Of a stretch of 64,000 bases of DNA, positions 1 to 12,319 are shown piece by piece. The stretch is from Coriaria nepalensis (lineage: Eukaryota > Streptophyta > Magnoliopsida > Cucurbitales > Coriariaceae), in contig CP114483.1 of the NCBI GenBank assembly GCA_027186245.1, positions 32,893,642-32,957,641 of the forward strand, given 5' to 3'. Position 1 is the stretch's first letter. Every line of letters begins with the position of its first letter. Under the pieces are notes generated by a model that saw only the letters and a list, made by a program, of their open reading frames with translations, ran no database searches and was not told the DNA's origin. Both the position numbers and the translations under genes were made by a program.

Positions 1-45
1 AACTCCTCTCTCTCCTTCCTACAAACTCGAAAACATAAAAAAATC

Positions 46-573
46 ATGGCCTCTCCAACACTCATAACTCCCACCTCCAAACCCACCCAAGTCCCTTCCA
101 TCAAACCCAAATCCACGACCACCATCTCCGCTGCCACTTCAAATCCCACGACCACCACCTCCGCCACCAACCCTTCTCACCGTCGTCAGTTCCTGACCCT
201 CACCGCTACCATTTTCACTCCATCATGGCTCCTCCCACTCACTGCAATTGCTTCCGACGACGAGGATTACGTAAAAGAGACAAAGGATGTTATTAGCAAA
301 GTAAGAACAACAATTAACATGGACAAAACCGACCCAAATGTGGCAGCAGCAGTGGCGGACCTAAGGGAGACCTCAAATTCATGGGTGGCTAAGTATAGGA
401 GGGAAAAAGCTTTGCTCGGGCGGGTTTCTTTTAGAGACATGTATTCGGCTCTCAATGCTGTTTCGGGTCATTATATTAGTTTCGGGCCCACAGCACCGAT
501 TCCGGCTAAGCGGAAGGCGAGGATCTTGGAAGAGATGGACACAGTTGAGAAGGCCCTTTCAAGAGGGAGATGA
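46..573 (+). CDS. PSB27: Photosystem II repair/assembly protein PSB27, chloroplast lumen
   Basis: A single-exon gene of 175 residues. The first 45 or so residues are rich in Ser, Thr and Pro and lack acidic residues, as in a stroma-targeting transit peptide. A twin-arginine (residues 46-47), a hydrophobic stretch and an A-x-A-type site near residue 70 (TAIAS) follow, which is the layout of a Tat-dependent thylakoid lumen signal. The mature part (from about residue 71) is the small helical Psb27 domain with the motifs DYVKET, LRETSNSWVAKYRRE and YSALNAVSGHY. In the family this protein binds CP43 and acts in assembly and repair of photosystem II. Length matches the Arabidopsis Psb27-H1 protein. 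The start is the first ATG after a CT-rich leader at the window edge. The paralogous LPA19 type is less likely because of the overall match and the neighbouring DUF789 and ELMO genes. Confidence 0.95.
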   Translation: MASPTLITPTSKPTQVPSIKPKSTTTISAATSNPTTTTSATNPSHRRQFLTLTATIFTPSWLLPLTAIASDDEDYVKETKDVISKVRTTINMDKTDPNVAAAVADLRETSNSWVAKYRREKALLGRVSFRDMYSALNAVSGHYISFGPTAPIPAKRKARILEEMDTVEKALSRGR

Positions 574-3500
574 ATTGCATCAATGTAGGTTTATTTACAT
601 TGAGTTTTTATTGTTTGAGGTTTGTAATTAACAAAAATGAGGTTCACTTCTTGTGAATTATATGAATTCTGAAATTTGTTAAGTACGTACTTTGGAATAA
701 TTTTACATCATAATTAAAGTAAGATTGAATTTATAGAATGTTGATATATTATGAATGACAATTTTTCCTGTTTGTTTAATTACTTGATTTTGTTTGGAAT
801 TATATGTTACAAATATGGTATTGGATAATTAGATGCACGACCATTTAACATTGTTCAAGTTTGGTCGATTTCCTAGTAGCTTTGTTGGAGCTCGAGTTCG
901 AGTACGTTTATCGAGCTTGAGTTCGGCTCGTCTATTCTCGAGCTAGTTAATTTACATGTGAAAAACATAAAAATTTCAAATAATCAAAGACAATTAGAGC
1001 TTCAAGTGTTTTGAACTCAAATTTGACTTTAAAAAATAATAAACTTCAAAGTTTTCTCTCAAATGAACTATTTGCGAGCTCTACGAGCTGAATAATATAA
1101 TACTCGAGATCGGCTCGGTAATTTATTCGAACTCAAAATTTGGTTCGAGCTAAGTTCGATTCTATGAGCACGAGCCAAGCTTTTCACGAATCAAGCTCAA
1201 GCTACTTGCTAATAGCTTGATTCAGCTTCAACCTTACTTCTCTTCCTTAGGTCGACACTTAGACACTTGCTCGACTTATTACAGATTGAGCTTTAATTTG
1301 GTATTTATAAGAGTACCACCACGGTGGAACAAAGTTTCACAAACTTCTTGCCGCCTTGGACAATTCTATGATTGAGGGTTCATTTGGATTATTTTTCTTT
1401 TTTGGTCGCTTTGGATCCAAAATCCAGTTTGGATTTATCGTTTTCAATTTAAGCGTATGAATATAATTATTCTAAATATCAATACTATTAAATGTTAATT
1501 ATATCGAATCTACCCCTTCTCAAATACATTTAGGATGTAAATATACTTCAGAAAGATCGATATTATTAATGTCACAAGTATCTAAATGCACGTAAGGTTC
1601 CAAATATAAAAAAAAAAAGGTCTAGATCATGATCTTGAAGTCACTTACATCTTAAAAACACTTCGGAGGAGGTGGAGATCCTTAAATATCAATATTGGTA
1701 GGTTCCTCTTCTAGAGTGTTGATGCACTTATACAAGTGAAGCGGCTCCACTGGACGTCGGAGTTAATCTAGATTTCAATTTCATTAAACATTTATTTGTT
1801 AAAATAAAGTAGAACAATTTTCTCAGACCATAGAAACAACACAAAGGGCTCCCCAAATGATGTATTACTACTTTGTTTCAGAACATCTTTTCTCATTTTT
1901 TTTTTTCAAAATTTGGTACGATTTGTTATTACTTGATTGGGTAAAAGTTAGACTTGGTCAGTAATCATAAGATATTATTACCTTATCTGATTCCTTGCGT
2001 CACTCTAATCTCCATGAGACAGAGATAGAGGGTAGGAATTAAGACGTAAGGGATAAAAATATAATAAAATAAAAAAACAGAGGGTAAAATGAATAAAAGT
2101 CGATCCTGAATATAATTCCGGCGACACGCCGGATTAGTTCGAGTTGGTTTAAAAGTCAAGACATCCGTCCAAAATTAAGAATTTTTAAATCCATAAACTT
2201 TTGACCAAAAAAAAATATTAGTTTAAAATATTAGAATTAAGAGATATGATGTAAAATATAGTTATTTAGATGATTTTAAATTAAATTAAAATTTAAAATA
2301 AAATATTAGTTTATTTATTATTTTAAATTATGAATTTTTATTTTATGGAGAGATTAAGTTTAGTGATTTAACCTTCTAAATCTATCTCTTTGGATAATTA
2401 GTTAATGTATTAGAGAAGTAGTACTTATCAAGCTATCGGATGCAGAGATATAAAAGAAAGAGAGTATCGCATGCATATCATAATTGGTTAGTAAGATATC
2501 AAGTTTTTAAAATTTATGTCAAAATTTTAGATGTTGGTTCGAATTTCTATAACTGTGCTTATATGTTAACGCTAATGGTTTTGAAAATTTCAGTCTCAGA
2601 CGCATATATTTACAACTGTTAGGTTTGTAACTATTTGGATTTGGTGATTACCATTCAAACCAAAAACTATACGGAATTTCGTGCATGGCATACACATATG
2701 CATGCCTCTTTGCCTAGAAATAAGCATATACATATATATACATAAAGCTTGATTCCTTTTTCTTTCTTTTTTATCTGACCGAAAGCTAGTAGCGTCTTCT
2801 TTTTCTCATCTCTTTACCATTTGATCTTATCACAAATATTGTCTGAAATTGCGCAAACCATGAAATGGAAGCCAAACGTGTTTAGTAGGACAAATTAGTA
2901 ACGGCGGTTTTGATGATAATGGTGGTTGCATCGTGTATTGATGTCCCACGAGGCCTCCAGGATAAAAAGGAAGACATACACTACTACTAAACAAAAGGTT
3001 GATTTCTTTTCTGTTTTGTTTGTTTTTATCCCCTTCATTTGTGATTCATTTTCATAAGCAACGTTTAAACTGTAATTTCAAAGTTTTTTTTTTTTTTTAA
3101 AATAATAAAATATTTTGAGTTGGAAAATTGATTGTCAAAAATTATTAATTTTGTTATCTATTTTGAATTTTATTATCAAATTTCTTCGAAAAAAGCATAG
3201 GCCGTTAATCATTCTTGACTTCTTAAGGATACATGCCAAAATGTTAACTTATCATATTTTGAAGGTTTCCAAATCGATGCATTTTCATTCCCACTTTTGT
3301 TAATTCATACATATAAAGCAGTGGAAAGTAATAATTTAAAAGTTTTGGATATCATCCTTAATATAGTATAATTCAATAAATAAAATCGATCATAAAATAT
3401 TCATATATCGCATATGTAAACTTTTTACAAAAAATAACGGTAAATCCATAAAATTAAATTCCAAGTTTAGATTAAACAATTATCTTAATTTGATGATCAA

Positions 3501-4466
3501 ACCACTATTATTCCTCTTACTATTCGATTGCAACTGTTAATTGTTAAACCTTAAGAGATAAATCATATGAACCATTACATCATTATTGAACATCGATAAT
3601 GAATTTATAGAAAATTCATTTGTATACCGTGCTACTTTGTAATGATTTATTGTTCGATAAAATATATAATTCATAAAACATATTTCTAAATATGGAAGCA
3701 ATGAATTCTCTCTTGATTACTCACAACTTTTACGTATAACATTTCATGCCTAAAAGTTCATTTTATGTTCACTCTTAGTTAGAGTTAATTAGAATGATGT
3801 CAAATTATAAAACCTGACACACAAGATACCATGGCGATCTCGTATCTAAGGATCACATGTAATATAATCATTAGATAATTCTCATTAACAGTTAGTATTA
3901 ATACTATTGAGAATTATTTAAATGTCACGTTTCATACTCTTAGTCTCCATTAAGCACTCACACAATCATTAAGATATTCCACCAACACCAATGACCATGT
4001 TATTGGCCAACTTAAATACTTTAGGTGATGAATGCAATTGTCTATTTGGATCATTAATATCCATTTTTAAAATCTTATGACAATAAATAGTTCGTGTTTT
4101 CAGTTTTAAATAACTTGAATTTTAATTAACATGATCTTTCTATCATGTCTCCAATGCAGATAACTTAAGATAACAGACTTTATTATGATATATTTTTATA
4201 GAATATGATATATTAATTTCAAGAAAATCAATAAATAACAATTGACTTTTATATATGATAATTAATAATAATATTTATTGTCTTATTAATATATATATAA
4301 ATATAATATCATATAAAATTATCTGATATATCGAATCAAAAACCGATTAGCTTGGCGGACATACATTTTCAACTTCATCAATTTTTAAACCAAATGGTGA
4401 AATGAAATGTAAAATTATTCATTCCCACCAAAAAATTGAATCAAAAGTGCCCTTTAATTGTGTAGA
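574..4466. other. AT-rich intergenic region, no gene seen
   Basis: No spliceable coding signal is visible. The region holds the 3' flank of PSB27, a GAGCTCGA-rich repeat (listed separately) and simple A/T tracts. A weak tRNA-promoter-like pair, an A-box-like stretch near 2482 and GGTTCGAATT near 2536, could be a SINE relic, but I could not fold it. Confidence 0.6.
888..1215. repeat. GAGCTCGA-rich dispersed repeat, ends roughly inverted
   Basis: Between these points the sequence is crowded with variants of GAGCTCGAG, GAGCTTGAG and GGCTCG, unlike the AT-rich flanks. The left end and the reverse complement of the right end share the same kind of motif string, so the two halves are roughly inverted. 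Sequence of this style is common in decayed plant DNA transposons. No coding region and no clear target duplication are seen, so the class is not assigned. Confidence 0.5.
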
Positions 4467-5215
4467 TTTATAACGGACATTAAAACTGTTAATACTTAAA
4501 ATATTTAGCTAGTTAATATTAACCACTCAGCCACAATATTTGGAAATAGGGTTCTAAAACCTAGATTCAAATGCATGTACGATGATACCTCATTAGCCAA
4601 TCTATAGATTCGTAACGCTCGCTTTTTTGAATTGCAAGTCTTAACTTATTGTCAAGATAAAATCATAATATAGTATATGACGTAGAATCAAAAAGTTCTT
4701 TATGGATTATGTGGATTCATAACCGTTGTAACCATTAATACTTAAAAAAGTTTCGCTAATTAATATTAACCACTAATCCACAAAATTTCAAAATAGGGTT
4801 TGAAAACGTAAATTCAAATGCATGTATGATGGATGCATCATTACCAAATTATTATCAAATGCATCAAAATAGGGTTTGATTCATAACGGTTTTAACCGTT
4901 AATATTTAAAAAGCTTAGTTAGTTAACAACATTAACTACTCAATCAAAATAAAGATTTAAATTATACAATCAAATGCATGCATAATTACTAAATGTATAG
5001 GTTTATAATGGTAACTTTTTATCAGTCTTAACTTCCGTTAAGAGACAAAATCAAAATATAATATGACATTTAATCAAAAATAATTTTTAGATTACATGGG
5101 TTTATAACCGTTTTAACCGTTAATACTTAAAAAGTTAAGTTAATTAATACTGACATTTTAAAACGTATTATCAAATGTACGTACCATTATCAAATCTGTA
5201 GACTTGTAACAATGT
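4467..5215. repeat. Four degenerate copies of a repeat unit of about 160-250 bp
   Basis: A module with the core TAACCGTTTTAACCGTTAA, then ATACTTAAAAAG, then a TTAATATTAACCACTCA-like stretch, then TCAAATGCATGTA, recurs with starts near 4468, 4716, 4879 and 5101. The copies differ by substitutions and by loss of internal pieces, so the spacing is uneven (about 248, 163 and 222). No copy has a long reading frame. Confidence 0.6.
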
Positions 5216-7376
5216 CAAAAATATAGGACTTGAAGTTGAATAAGAAAATTACTTTCTTAAGACTTGACGGTCCTTTCCATAAATCAAAACTTACTATTAA
5301 GACATGAGAATTTTCTTAATTTTAATTATGTACTCACAAAATATTATAGTACACGACGTTAAAGCAAAAAAAGAAAAAAAAAAACTCTTTAGATTACCTT
5401 AGATTCTTGAAGCAAGCTAATTTAGGTTGTAATTTGAAGATATTTATTATTTAATATCCGGAATCTTCTTAATCTTTAAATATTATTGTGATTTGTTTCG
5501 AAAAATTCTGAAAAAAAATAAAGAATTAAATATTTATAATATTTTAAACTTTTAATATTTTTATATATTTTTTTTAATAGTATTTATTTTAGATTTTGGA
5601 GATCTTATTTTTCGGAATAAAATGATCCGGATCGATAATTATGTATTTTTTGATATTATATTCAATTCTGATTCTTATTTTTGTTAACAAAAAAAAAAAA
5701 AAAATTATGTAATCAGACTCTGTCAAAAACAAACAAATACTGTTTGTTTCTTACGTAGTTAACTTGAGAGATAGATAGAGACAAAATGAGAAATAGACAG
5801 TAACAGACTCTTTACGTCGTCGTATTATATAACCTCTCTTTTATCTGAAGATGCTTTTACGTTTCATCCACGCGGTTTCGCCAACTAACAGCGTAAGCGG
5901 GAATCCGGCCCCCGCCCAGCCAGGACCGCCGCTGTTCCTAAAACAAACCGTTGAAATCAAATTTCTTAGAACTCTGTTCTGTCTTTCTCTGTCAGCGTTT
6001 TAAAAACTGCAGTGTAGATATTTATTTATTTATAATTTCCCCCCCAACACTTGCGGAAACAGATTTTAGATCCCATATTGAGACTAAAATTCAACGGTGT
6101 CTATCTAATATATAGATATGTTTTAGAAGAATACGTTTTGAGTTTTAGTTTCAAGTTTCAGGATCGAATCATTTATAATACGGTTAAGATACATACTTAC
6201 AATAGTCTGTCGAGACTAAATCTATTATAGATTCATACTTAACAAAATTTCGATACGGATTATCGAGTATTATACTAATCATGTTGTTTTGATAAGTTAT
6301 AGATCAATAATAATATTATTGTCCTGCATGGATTCATTATTCACCGATTTAATTACTAATCTAATAATTAACGTTTCTTAATGAATCATTTATGACTTTT
6401 CACAATGGAGATTGGACCATAATTATGTAAGGATACGAATTCGGAATGATTTCAATATGTACATAATTACTCTTCTTGTATGGTATATGATACATAAATG
6501 GGAAATCATGTGATACCATCTTTTTTGGTTTGCCTCCAAAAATGTAATAAGATATATTCGACTTACTTTATAATATCCTTAGTAAAATAGAGAGATTCTT
6601 GTATTATTATATATATATATATATTATTATATTATAATTTTATTGATAAAATTTTATTATTTATTATTTTTTATAATATAATTTTATTTATCTAAAATAA
6701 TAATATAAATATGATTTGGAAAAAGAGTTTTTTTTGAAATTTATTCGGATTTTTAGATAAATATATGAGTCTAAATTAAACCTTAACAAATTGGATTTTC
6801 AACCATGATTTCATGGTAAGCTAAGTTTAGGTCAATAGATGACACAAAGAGTTGTATATCAAATCAAGCTTATAGTTTGTAGAAGCTTGTTTCAAGTAAA
6901 TTGTAAGATAATTAATTCAAGACAAAATAATTTTCAAAGATTTATATGATATCTTACTTTCATTCAAGTTATGGACCCAGTCCCTCTAATTTGGTAAAAC
7001 CACCCTCAATTAAATAAAAAAAAAAAAGAAAAAGAGAAAGAAAAAGAAAAAGATATAAATATTTTTATTATATTTATTTAAAGTGGAGGCAAGTAATTTA
7101 AATTATTAAAAATCATTTCGATTTCGAATAACAAAAAAACAAAAAACAAAAAAAAAATTGATGGATCAGAAGTTTTGTGATTTTTTTTTTTTTTTTCAAG
7201 AATTTGAGATATGTTCAAAAGTTAAATAAATAAATAAATAAAAAAAAATAATTATTATTATTTGAGGACAAAGAAGAAAAGAAAATGATGGAGAAAATGT
7301 AGAAGAAGAACGAGTTGTGAGACGGAGAGAGAGGAGTCTCATGTCATAAATTGACAAAATCTGATTCTCTCTCTCC
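5216..7376. other. Intergenic region with a small GC-rich island
   Basis: Mostly AT-rich and featureless. A GC-rich patch at about 5870-5945 (CACGCGG, GAATCCGGCCCCCGCCC) stands out. It has no long reading frame, and downstream of it I see only CT-rich leader-like sequence. It may be a relic promoter. Confidence 0.5.
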
Positions 7377-7386
7377 TTTATAAATT
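7377..7386 (+). promoter_or_regulatory. Candidate TATA box of the DUF789 gene
   Basis: TTTATAAATT lies just before a CT-rich leader (TCTCTCTCCCC and similar, about 7400-7460) and about 850 bases upstream of the DUF789 start codon. This implies a long 5' leader that may contain an intron: strong acceptor-like tracts end at 7915 and 8184. Inferred from position only. Confidence 0.45.
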
Positions 7387-8237
7387 GTTATCTTTCGATA
7401 ATCTGTCTATTTCTCTCTCCCCTCTGTTATCCCTCTCTCTCTCTTCTGTCTCTCTCTGTGGGAGGCACTTTCTTTTCTCTAAAAAACCGGTCTTTCTAGA
7501 ACCAAAAGTTTCTTAGATTTTTCCCTCTGCTCTCTGTTTCTGCTGTTCTTCTTCACTCACTCTCTCTTTCTAAAAGTCGATTCCCTTTCTACAATCAATA
7601 TCTTCACCTGAAAACTTGAGTTTCTCTGTTAATCGAAGCACCTGATCCATCATTCCCAATTCCCATTTTTGTTCTCTCTGCGTCAAAACATGGGGAATTT
7701 TCGCTGAGCTTGATTTAACTTGAAGATTGAATCAACGTTTGAATCAAAGTCGAGTTGTCTTGCATATTGAACAAAGTCGAGGTTTCTTTGCTTGCTTGAG
7801 TTTTCTATACGGGTTAGTGGACGAAGCAAAAGGAAAGAAAACGAAAGAAGAAAAAAATGAACTCTGAATTTTTTTTTTCTGACTGAGAAATTCAGATTTT
7901 TTTTTTCTTTTTCAGGTGGAGGGGGGGAAGATAGAACGGTTGACCTTGAAAAAAAAATCAGGCAACGTTTCCAGCGAAGAATCGATAAAGAAACGACTTG
8001 AATTTCTCGAAGACCCATTTTTTATATTTGCATTGCTATCGACACTCTCTCTCTTTTCTCTTCTATCTCATCTTCTAAAAGAGTTGAAATCCCGAGAATA
8101 TCTCTCTCTCTACCATTTCTCTCCAACTCTGTTTTATCTCGTCCCTCTCTTTCTTTTCCCTCCGATTTTCCAATTACTCAAACAGGTTTTGTTTTCTTAA
8201 AACACAGAGCCCTACCTAAAACCCAGAGAAGAAAACA

Positions 8238-10214
8238 ATGATATTCAATAAAGAACCAGTTCCCTCCAATCTCGATTGTTTTCTCCATTGCACTACTCCA
8301 AACATCAAATCCAAATCCCTTCCCAAGGTGGTATTTTATTTTTTGGTATTTCAATTCTCTGTTCTAATTTTACAAATTTCTCAAAAAAATCTGATTTTTT
8401 TTTTTTTTTCGGTTCAGGGTGAGATTAGGAACCTGAATCATCTATGGCATCCATGGGAAAGAGAGAAAGTGGAGTATTTTACTTTAAACGATCTCTGGAA
8501 TTGCTATGACGAGTGGAGTGCTTATGGGGCAGGAGTTCCAATCGCATTAGAAAATGATGAAACCCTTATTCAATACTATGTCCCTTACCTATCTGCAATC
8601 CAAATCTTTACAAGCAATTCACACCCTTTTCGGTAATTAATTTAATTTGCGTTCTATTTTTTGAAATTTTGATAATTACTCTTTAGATTTGCAATTGATT
8701 TGCATTTGGGTTGATTCCTCTATTTTGATTGTTTTCAGGGAAGAAACAGAGTCGGGTGGGGATTATAGTGAAACACGGGATTCGTGTAGTGATTCGTGTA
8801 GTGAAGAGAATGAATGTGATAAGTTATGGAGGTGGGATGGAAGCTCATCATCAGAAGATGGAGGGGTTGAGCAAATTAGTAGCCCCAGTTTTCACCTCAA
8901 TGATAGATTGGGTTACCTTTATTTCCAATTCTTTGAGAGGTTAACTCCTTATGGAAGAGTTCCTCTTATGGATAAGGTAAAGAAAAACTGAAAAATTATA
9001 ATATAATTCTTGTGTTCTTTTCTTTTCCGGTTCGAGCACGGAAAGTGGCAAAAAAAGAAAAAAATCTTGGATGATTTCGAATCAGATGATGGGTCTATTC
9101 ATGATCGGCATATAACTTTTCAGTTTTGATTCAGATTCTTCTTTTTTTCCTTGTTTTCTTAGCTCAATAATACTTAGAAAAATTATTCTTTCATGAGGAT
9201 ATGTTCTTCAACTGTCTTGTTGTATAAAAGAAAAATTATTCTTTCATGAGGATATGTTCTTCAACTGTCAATCAATTCATTGGGTTCTATATCTCATTCT
9301 TGAGTTTATTATGACCATTGAAAAAATTGTATGTGGATTCTATTCAGACCTAATTCATTCTGCGTTTTCTTCTTGTTTGCTTTTTTAGATTAACGGATTT
9401 GCTCGTAGATTCCCGGGTTTGATGTCATTGAGGAGCGTTGATCTTTCACCCGCTAGCTGGATGGCCGTTGCTTGGTATCTTTCTCACTCTATCTCTGCAA
9501 AATAATTACTCAAAAGAGGTGCTATTGTTTTAGATATTGTTTGATTACAGTTGGCAGTTGGAAAATCTCACGTACGATAGCGAAAGAACTGTTAAGAGTG
9601 CCCTTATCCATATCATACCTGGCATTTCTCTTATCAATTTATTTCTGCTTATGATAATGATTAACTATTGAAGTGTGATTATATATAAATATGGGAAGAT
9701 CGGCATGAATGAAAAATCATTAATGTCTGACTTATAATCTGTAGGTATCCAATTTATCACATTCCCATGGTAAGAACTATAAAGGATTTGTCAACATCGT
9801 TCCTTACTTACCACACTCTTTCATCTTCATTCCAAGGTAATAATTATTATCACTCACTCTTTTATCTGTCTTTCTCGGGACTTTTTACGTTACCACTTTA
9901 CTAGATCAAACCTTATCCGGGAATAATAATAAGTTTGGTTATGGACCCTTATTGTAGATATGGACATGGAAGAAGACTACTATGAGTATTGTGCTGAGGA
10001 AAAGAAGAGAAAGGAGGGGGAAGGAATCTCTCTCCCTCCGTTCGGTTTGGCATCTTACAAGATGCAAGGAAGTGTGTGGGTCTCGGGCAATCGTGGCCGG
10101 GACCATGATAGGTTGGTCTCGCTTTTCAGCGTGGCCGATTCATGGCTAAAGCAGCTTAGGGTCCAACACCATGACTTCGACTATTTCACTGGCATCCAGC
10201 GTGGTGCTGGCTAA
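8238..10214 (+). CDS. DUF789 family protein of unknown function
   Basis: Six exons join in frame: 8238-8327, 8418-8632, 8739-8976, 9389-9474, 9745-9836 and 9958-10214, giving 325 residues. Hallmarks of the plant DUF789 family are present in order: NLDCFL near the N-terminus, HLWHPWER (about 38-45), [17 protein letters not shown] (56-72), [11 protein letters not shown] (83-93), an acidic Ser-rich variable stretch (about 102-140), [13 protein letters not shown] (about 165-177), WYPIYHIP (210-217) and a Trp/Gln-rich end ([18 protein letters not shown]). The family is land-plant wide and has no established biochemical role. No signal peptide or membrane segment is seen. The start is the first ATG in exon 1 that opens the family N-terminus. 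Intron 3 holds a 40-bp direct repeat. In Arabidopsis the counterpart sits next to PSB27, as here. Confidence 0.92.
9177..9269 (+). repeat. 40-bp direct repeat inside intron 3 of the DUF789 gene
   Basis: The segment beginning GAAAAATTATTCTTTCATGA occurs at 9177-9216 and again at 9230-9269 without visible mismatch, a 53-bp period. It lies wholly within the intron between the third and fourth coding exons. Confidence 0.85.
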
Positions 10215-11673
10215 GGGTTCGAATCGAGAGATAATTTTTCATTCATGAAAGCTCAGCCCACAGAAGAGATTGATCATGAATGAACAGATGGGCGAATGGG
10301 AAATCCCTCATTTCGGATATTTAGGATGGTAACTAAACAATGAGCCTCTTCTTTTTCTTTTTTTTTGCCTTGCTGGATCCTTGATAGTGTGAGGATTGGA
10401 GTTGCTAATTATGTTTATCGCACTTGAATTTAGGAGATCCTTTTTTTTTTTTCTGAATGCTGTTTGGAGGAGTTAAATGAGCTTAAGTTGTGTAGAGAAA
10501 AATCCAGTGAGACCGGTTTGTAAAGAATTCTCTTGCTTGCAAAGTGTTTGCTTTTCGTGTAATGACAGTCTTTTTCATTTGCTTGATTGGCTACTAAGAA
10601 AATTGGATAGAAAGCGAGATGGAAAAAAAAAAAAAAAAAAATCTTGTGGTGAATGATCCCTTGGACCTACAATTAGACTTTTAAAATTATGAGGGAAGAA
10701 AACAGAAAAAAGAAAAAATTTGAAAATGACTAAAAGTAGGGCCCACAGTTTTTAGAATATATAAGATCTATTTTATATTATATATATTTCTTCATTAATT
10801 CATATATCAATTAGATGAATATTCCATGTAATTTAATCTTTTACCTACCATAACAAAAAGTAAGAGACAACTTTTTTTCCTTTTATTTTTTATTTTTTAT
10901 TTTTTATTTTTTATTTTTTATTTTTTATTTTTTTGTAAAAACCTACTATTGACTTTGTAATGTTCTTGTAATTGATTTGCTCGGGTCTATAATCTTAATA
11001 TTAGAGAACATGATCTTGATTTAGCTCAATTAATGTGGGCCCCACCTTAATCCTTATCGAATCCCTACATGCTTTCATTTGAGTACACGTAAGCTTATAC
11101 TTAATCATTTGGAGATCATGCAATTATAACGAATAGATATATTTTATCTTATTATATAATTAATTACTCGTGAAAAAATTAGATAGTTTTATGAATTATA
11201 TAATTTTATATAATATTATTCCGTCAATTATTATTAATATATAATTAATATTAATATTTTATGAATTAATCTTGAATATAAATTATAATTAATTTAATAA
11301 AAATTTCTTAAAATATTAGAATTTAAATATATATATATATATATTTTTTTTTATATAAAAATAATCTAACTCTAAATATAAAAAATATTATCATAATTTT
11401 AAGAGGTAGTCGATTAAAAAAAATTAGGCTTTTAATTAAGATTAGTCCATTAATAAAATAAAATTATATATACTAAAATGATTGATTATTCATTATTTTT
11501 AAATGACGTGATATTATCTTAGCGATGAAACTAAGATTAATCTATAGATCATCCAAACATGATATAGTCCCCACAAATTTTCCAAAATTTAAACTTTCAC
11601 CCCATTAGTTTAAATTTTATTGAAATTTCATATAATATGATCCCAAGAATTTTTATTGATATATATATATAAT
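10215..11673. other. Intergenic, AT-rich, with a heptamer microsatellite
   Basis: 3' flank of the DUF789 gene. An ATTTTTT-type microsatellite with about seven units lies at about 10883-10931. No coding signal is seen. Confidence 0.6.
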
Positions 11674-12319
11674 GGGTTAAAAGCCAAAAACTCTGTGTAT
11701 TTTGTTGGGAGAACTGAATAGCCCTTATATTTTCATAGAAGAGCTAAAGAGATCTTGTATTTCAAAATGACTAAAAACTCTTTATGTTTTATAAAATGTG
11801 CCAATAACCCCCTATTATTAACTTATTCTATTTAAACCACAAGCTTTTATTTAATATATTTTTTCCCATAAATTTTTAGTTTTTCTTTCTTCGTAACCCT
11901 TTCACCAATCACCACCACTCACCGCTGGAGGAAATCACTTTGTTGTTCACCACCGCCAAACGGCCAGGTGACTTTCGTCAATGGTAGTGGTTGGTGATAT
12001 TGAAAGTTATAATCCTACTATGTTTTAACAAATCCTAGTGGTAGTGGTTGGTGAAAGGGTTAAAAGGAAAGAAAAAAAAAAGAAAGGTTAGGGGACAAGT
12101 TAAGTCAAACAAAAGTTTGAGTTTAAATTGAAAAGTAAAAGAAAAATAAAAGTACATATATATATATATATAAACTATTTCGCTGACGTAGTAACATGCC
12201 ATATTAGCAAAACGTTCGTTGAAAATAGAATTTTGGATGGCAAGGGGGTGTTTGGCACGTTTTACAAAATATAAGGGTTTAATTTTTATATTTTAAAATA
12301 CATGGAGTCTTTTGCCCTT
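11674..12319. mobile_element. Non-coding element with long terminal inverted repeats (MITE, possibly Mutator-like)
   Basis: The left end reads GGGTTAAAAGCCAAAAACTC and the reverse complement of the right end reads GAAGGGCAAAAGACTCC. The match continues inward on both sides: CTTATATTTT and a GTGCCAA-plus-CCCCC block within the outer 150 bases, then ACCCTTTCACCAATCACCAC on the left against ACCCTTTCACCAACCACTAC on the right. The arms are thus roughly 200-250 bases each with a short centre. No transposase is encoded. Long arms fit non-autonomous Mutator-like or foldback elements. No clear 9-bp target duplication is visible, so the exact ends are uncertain by several bases. Confidence 0.7.

Noticed and set aside
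2440..2622. tRNA-like A and B boxes near 2482 and 2536
   Set aside because: Spacing is too large for a tRNA gene and the arms do not pair. Possibly a SINE relic but unsupported.
7916..8200. 94-codon open frame just upstream of the DUF789 gene
   Set aside because: CT-rich leader sequence; the residues are low-complexity Phe/Ser/Leu and match no family. It lies between the TATA-like site and the true start and is better explained as 5' leader.
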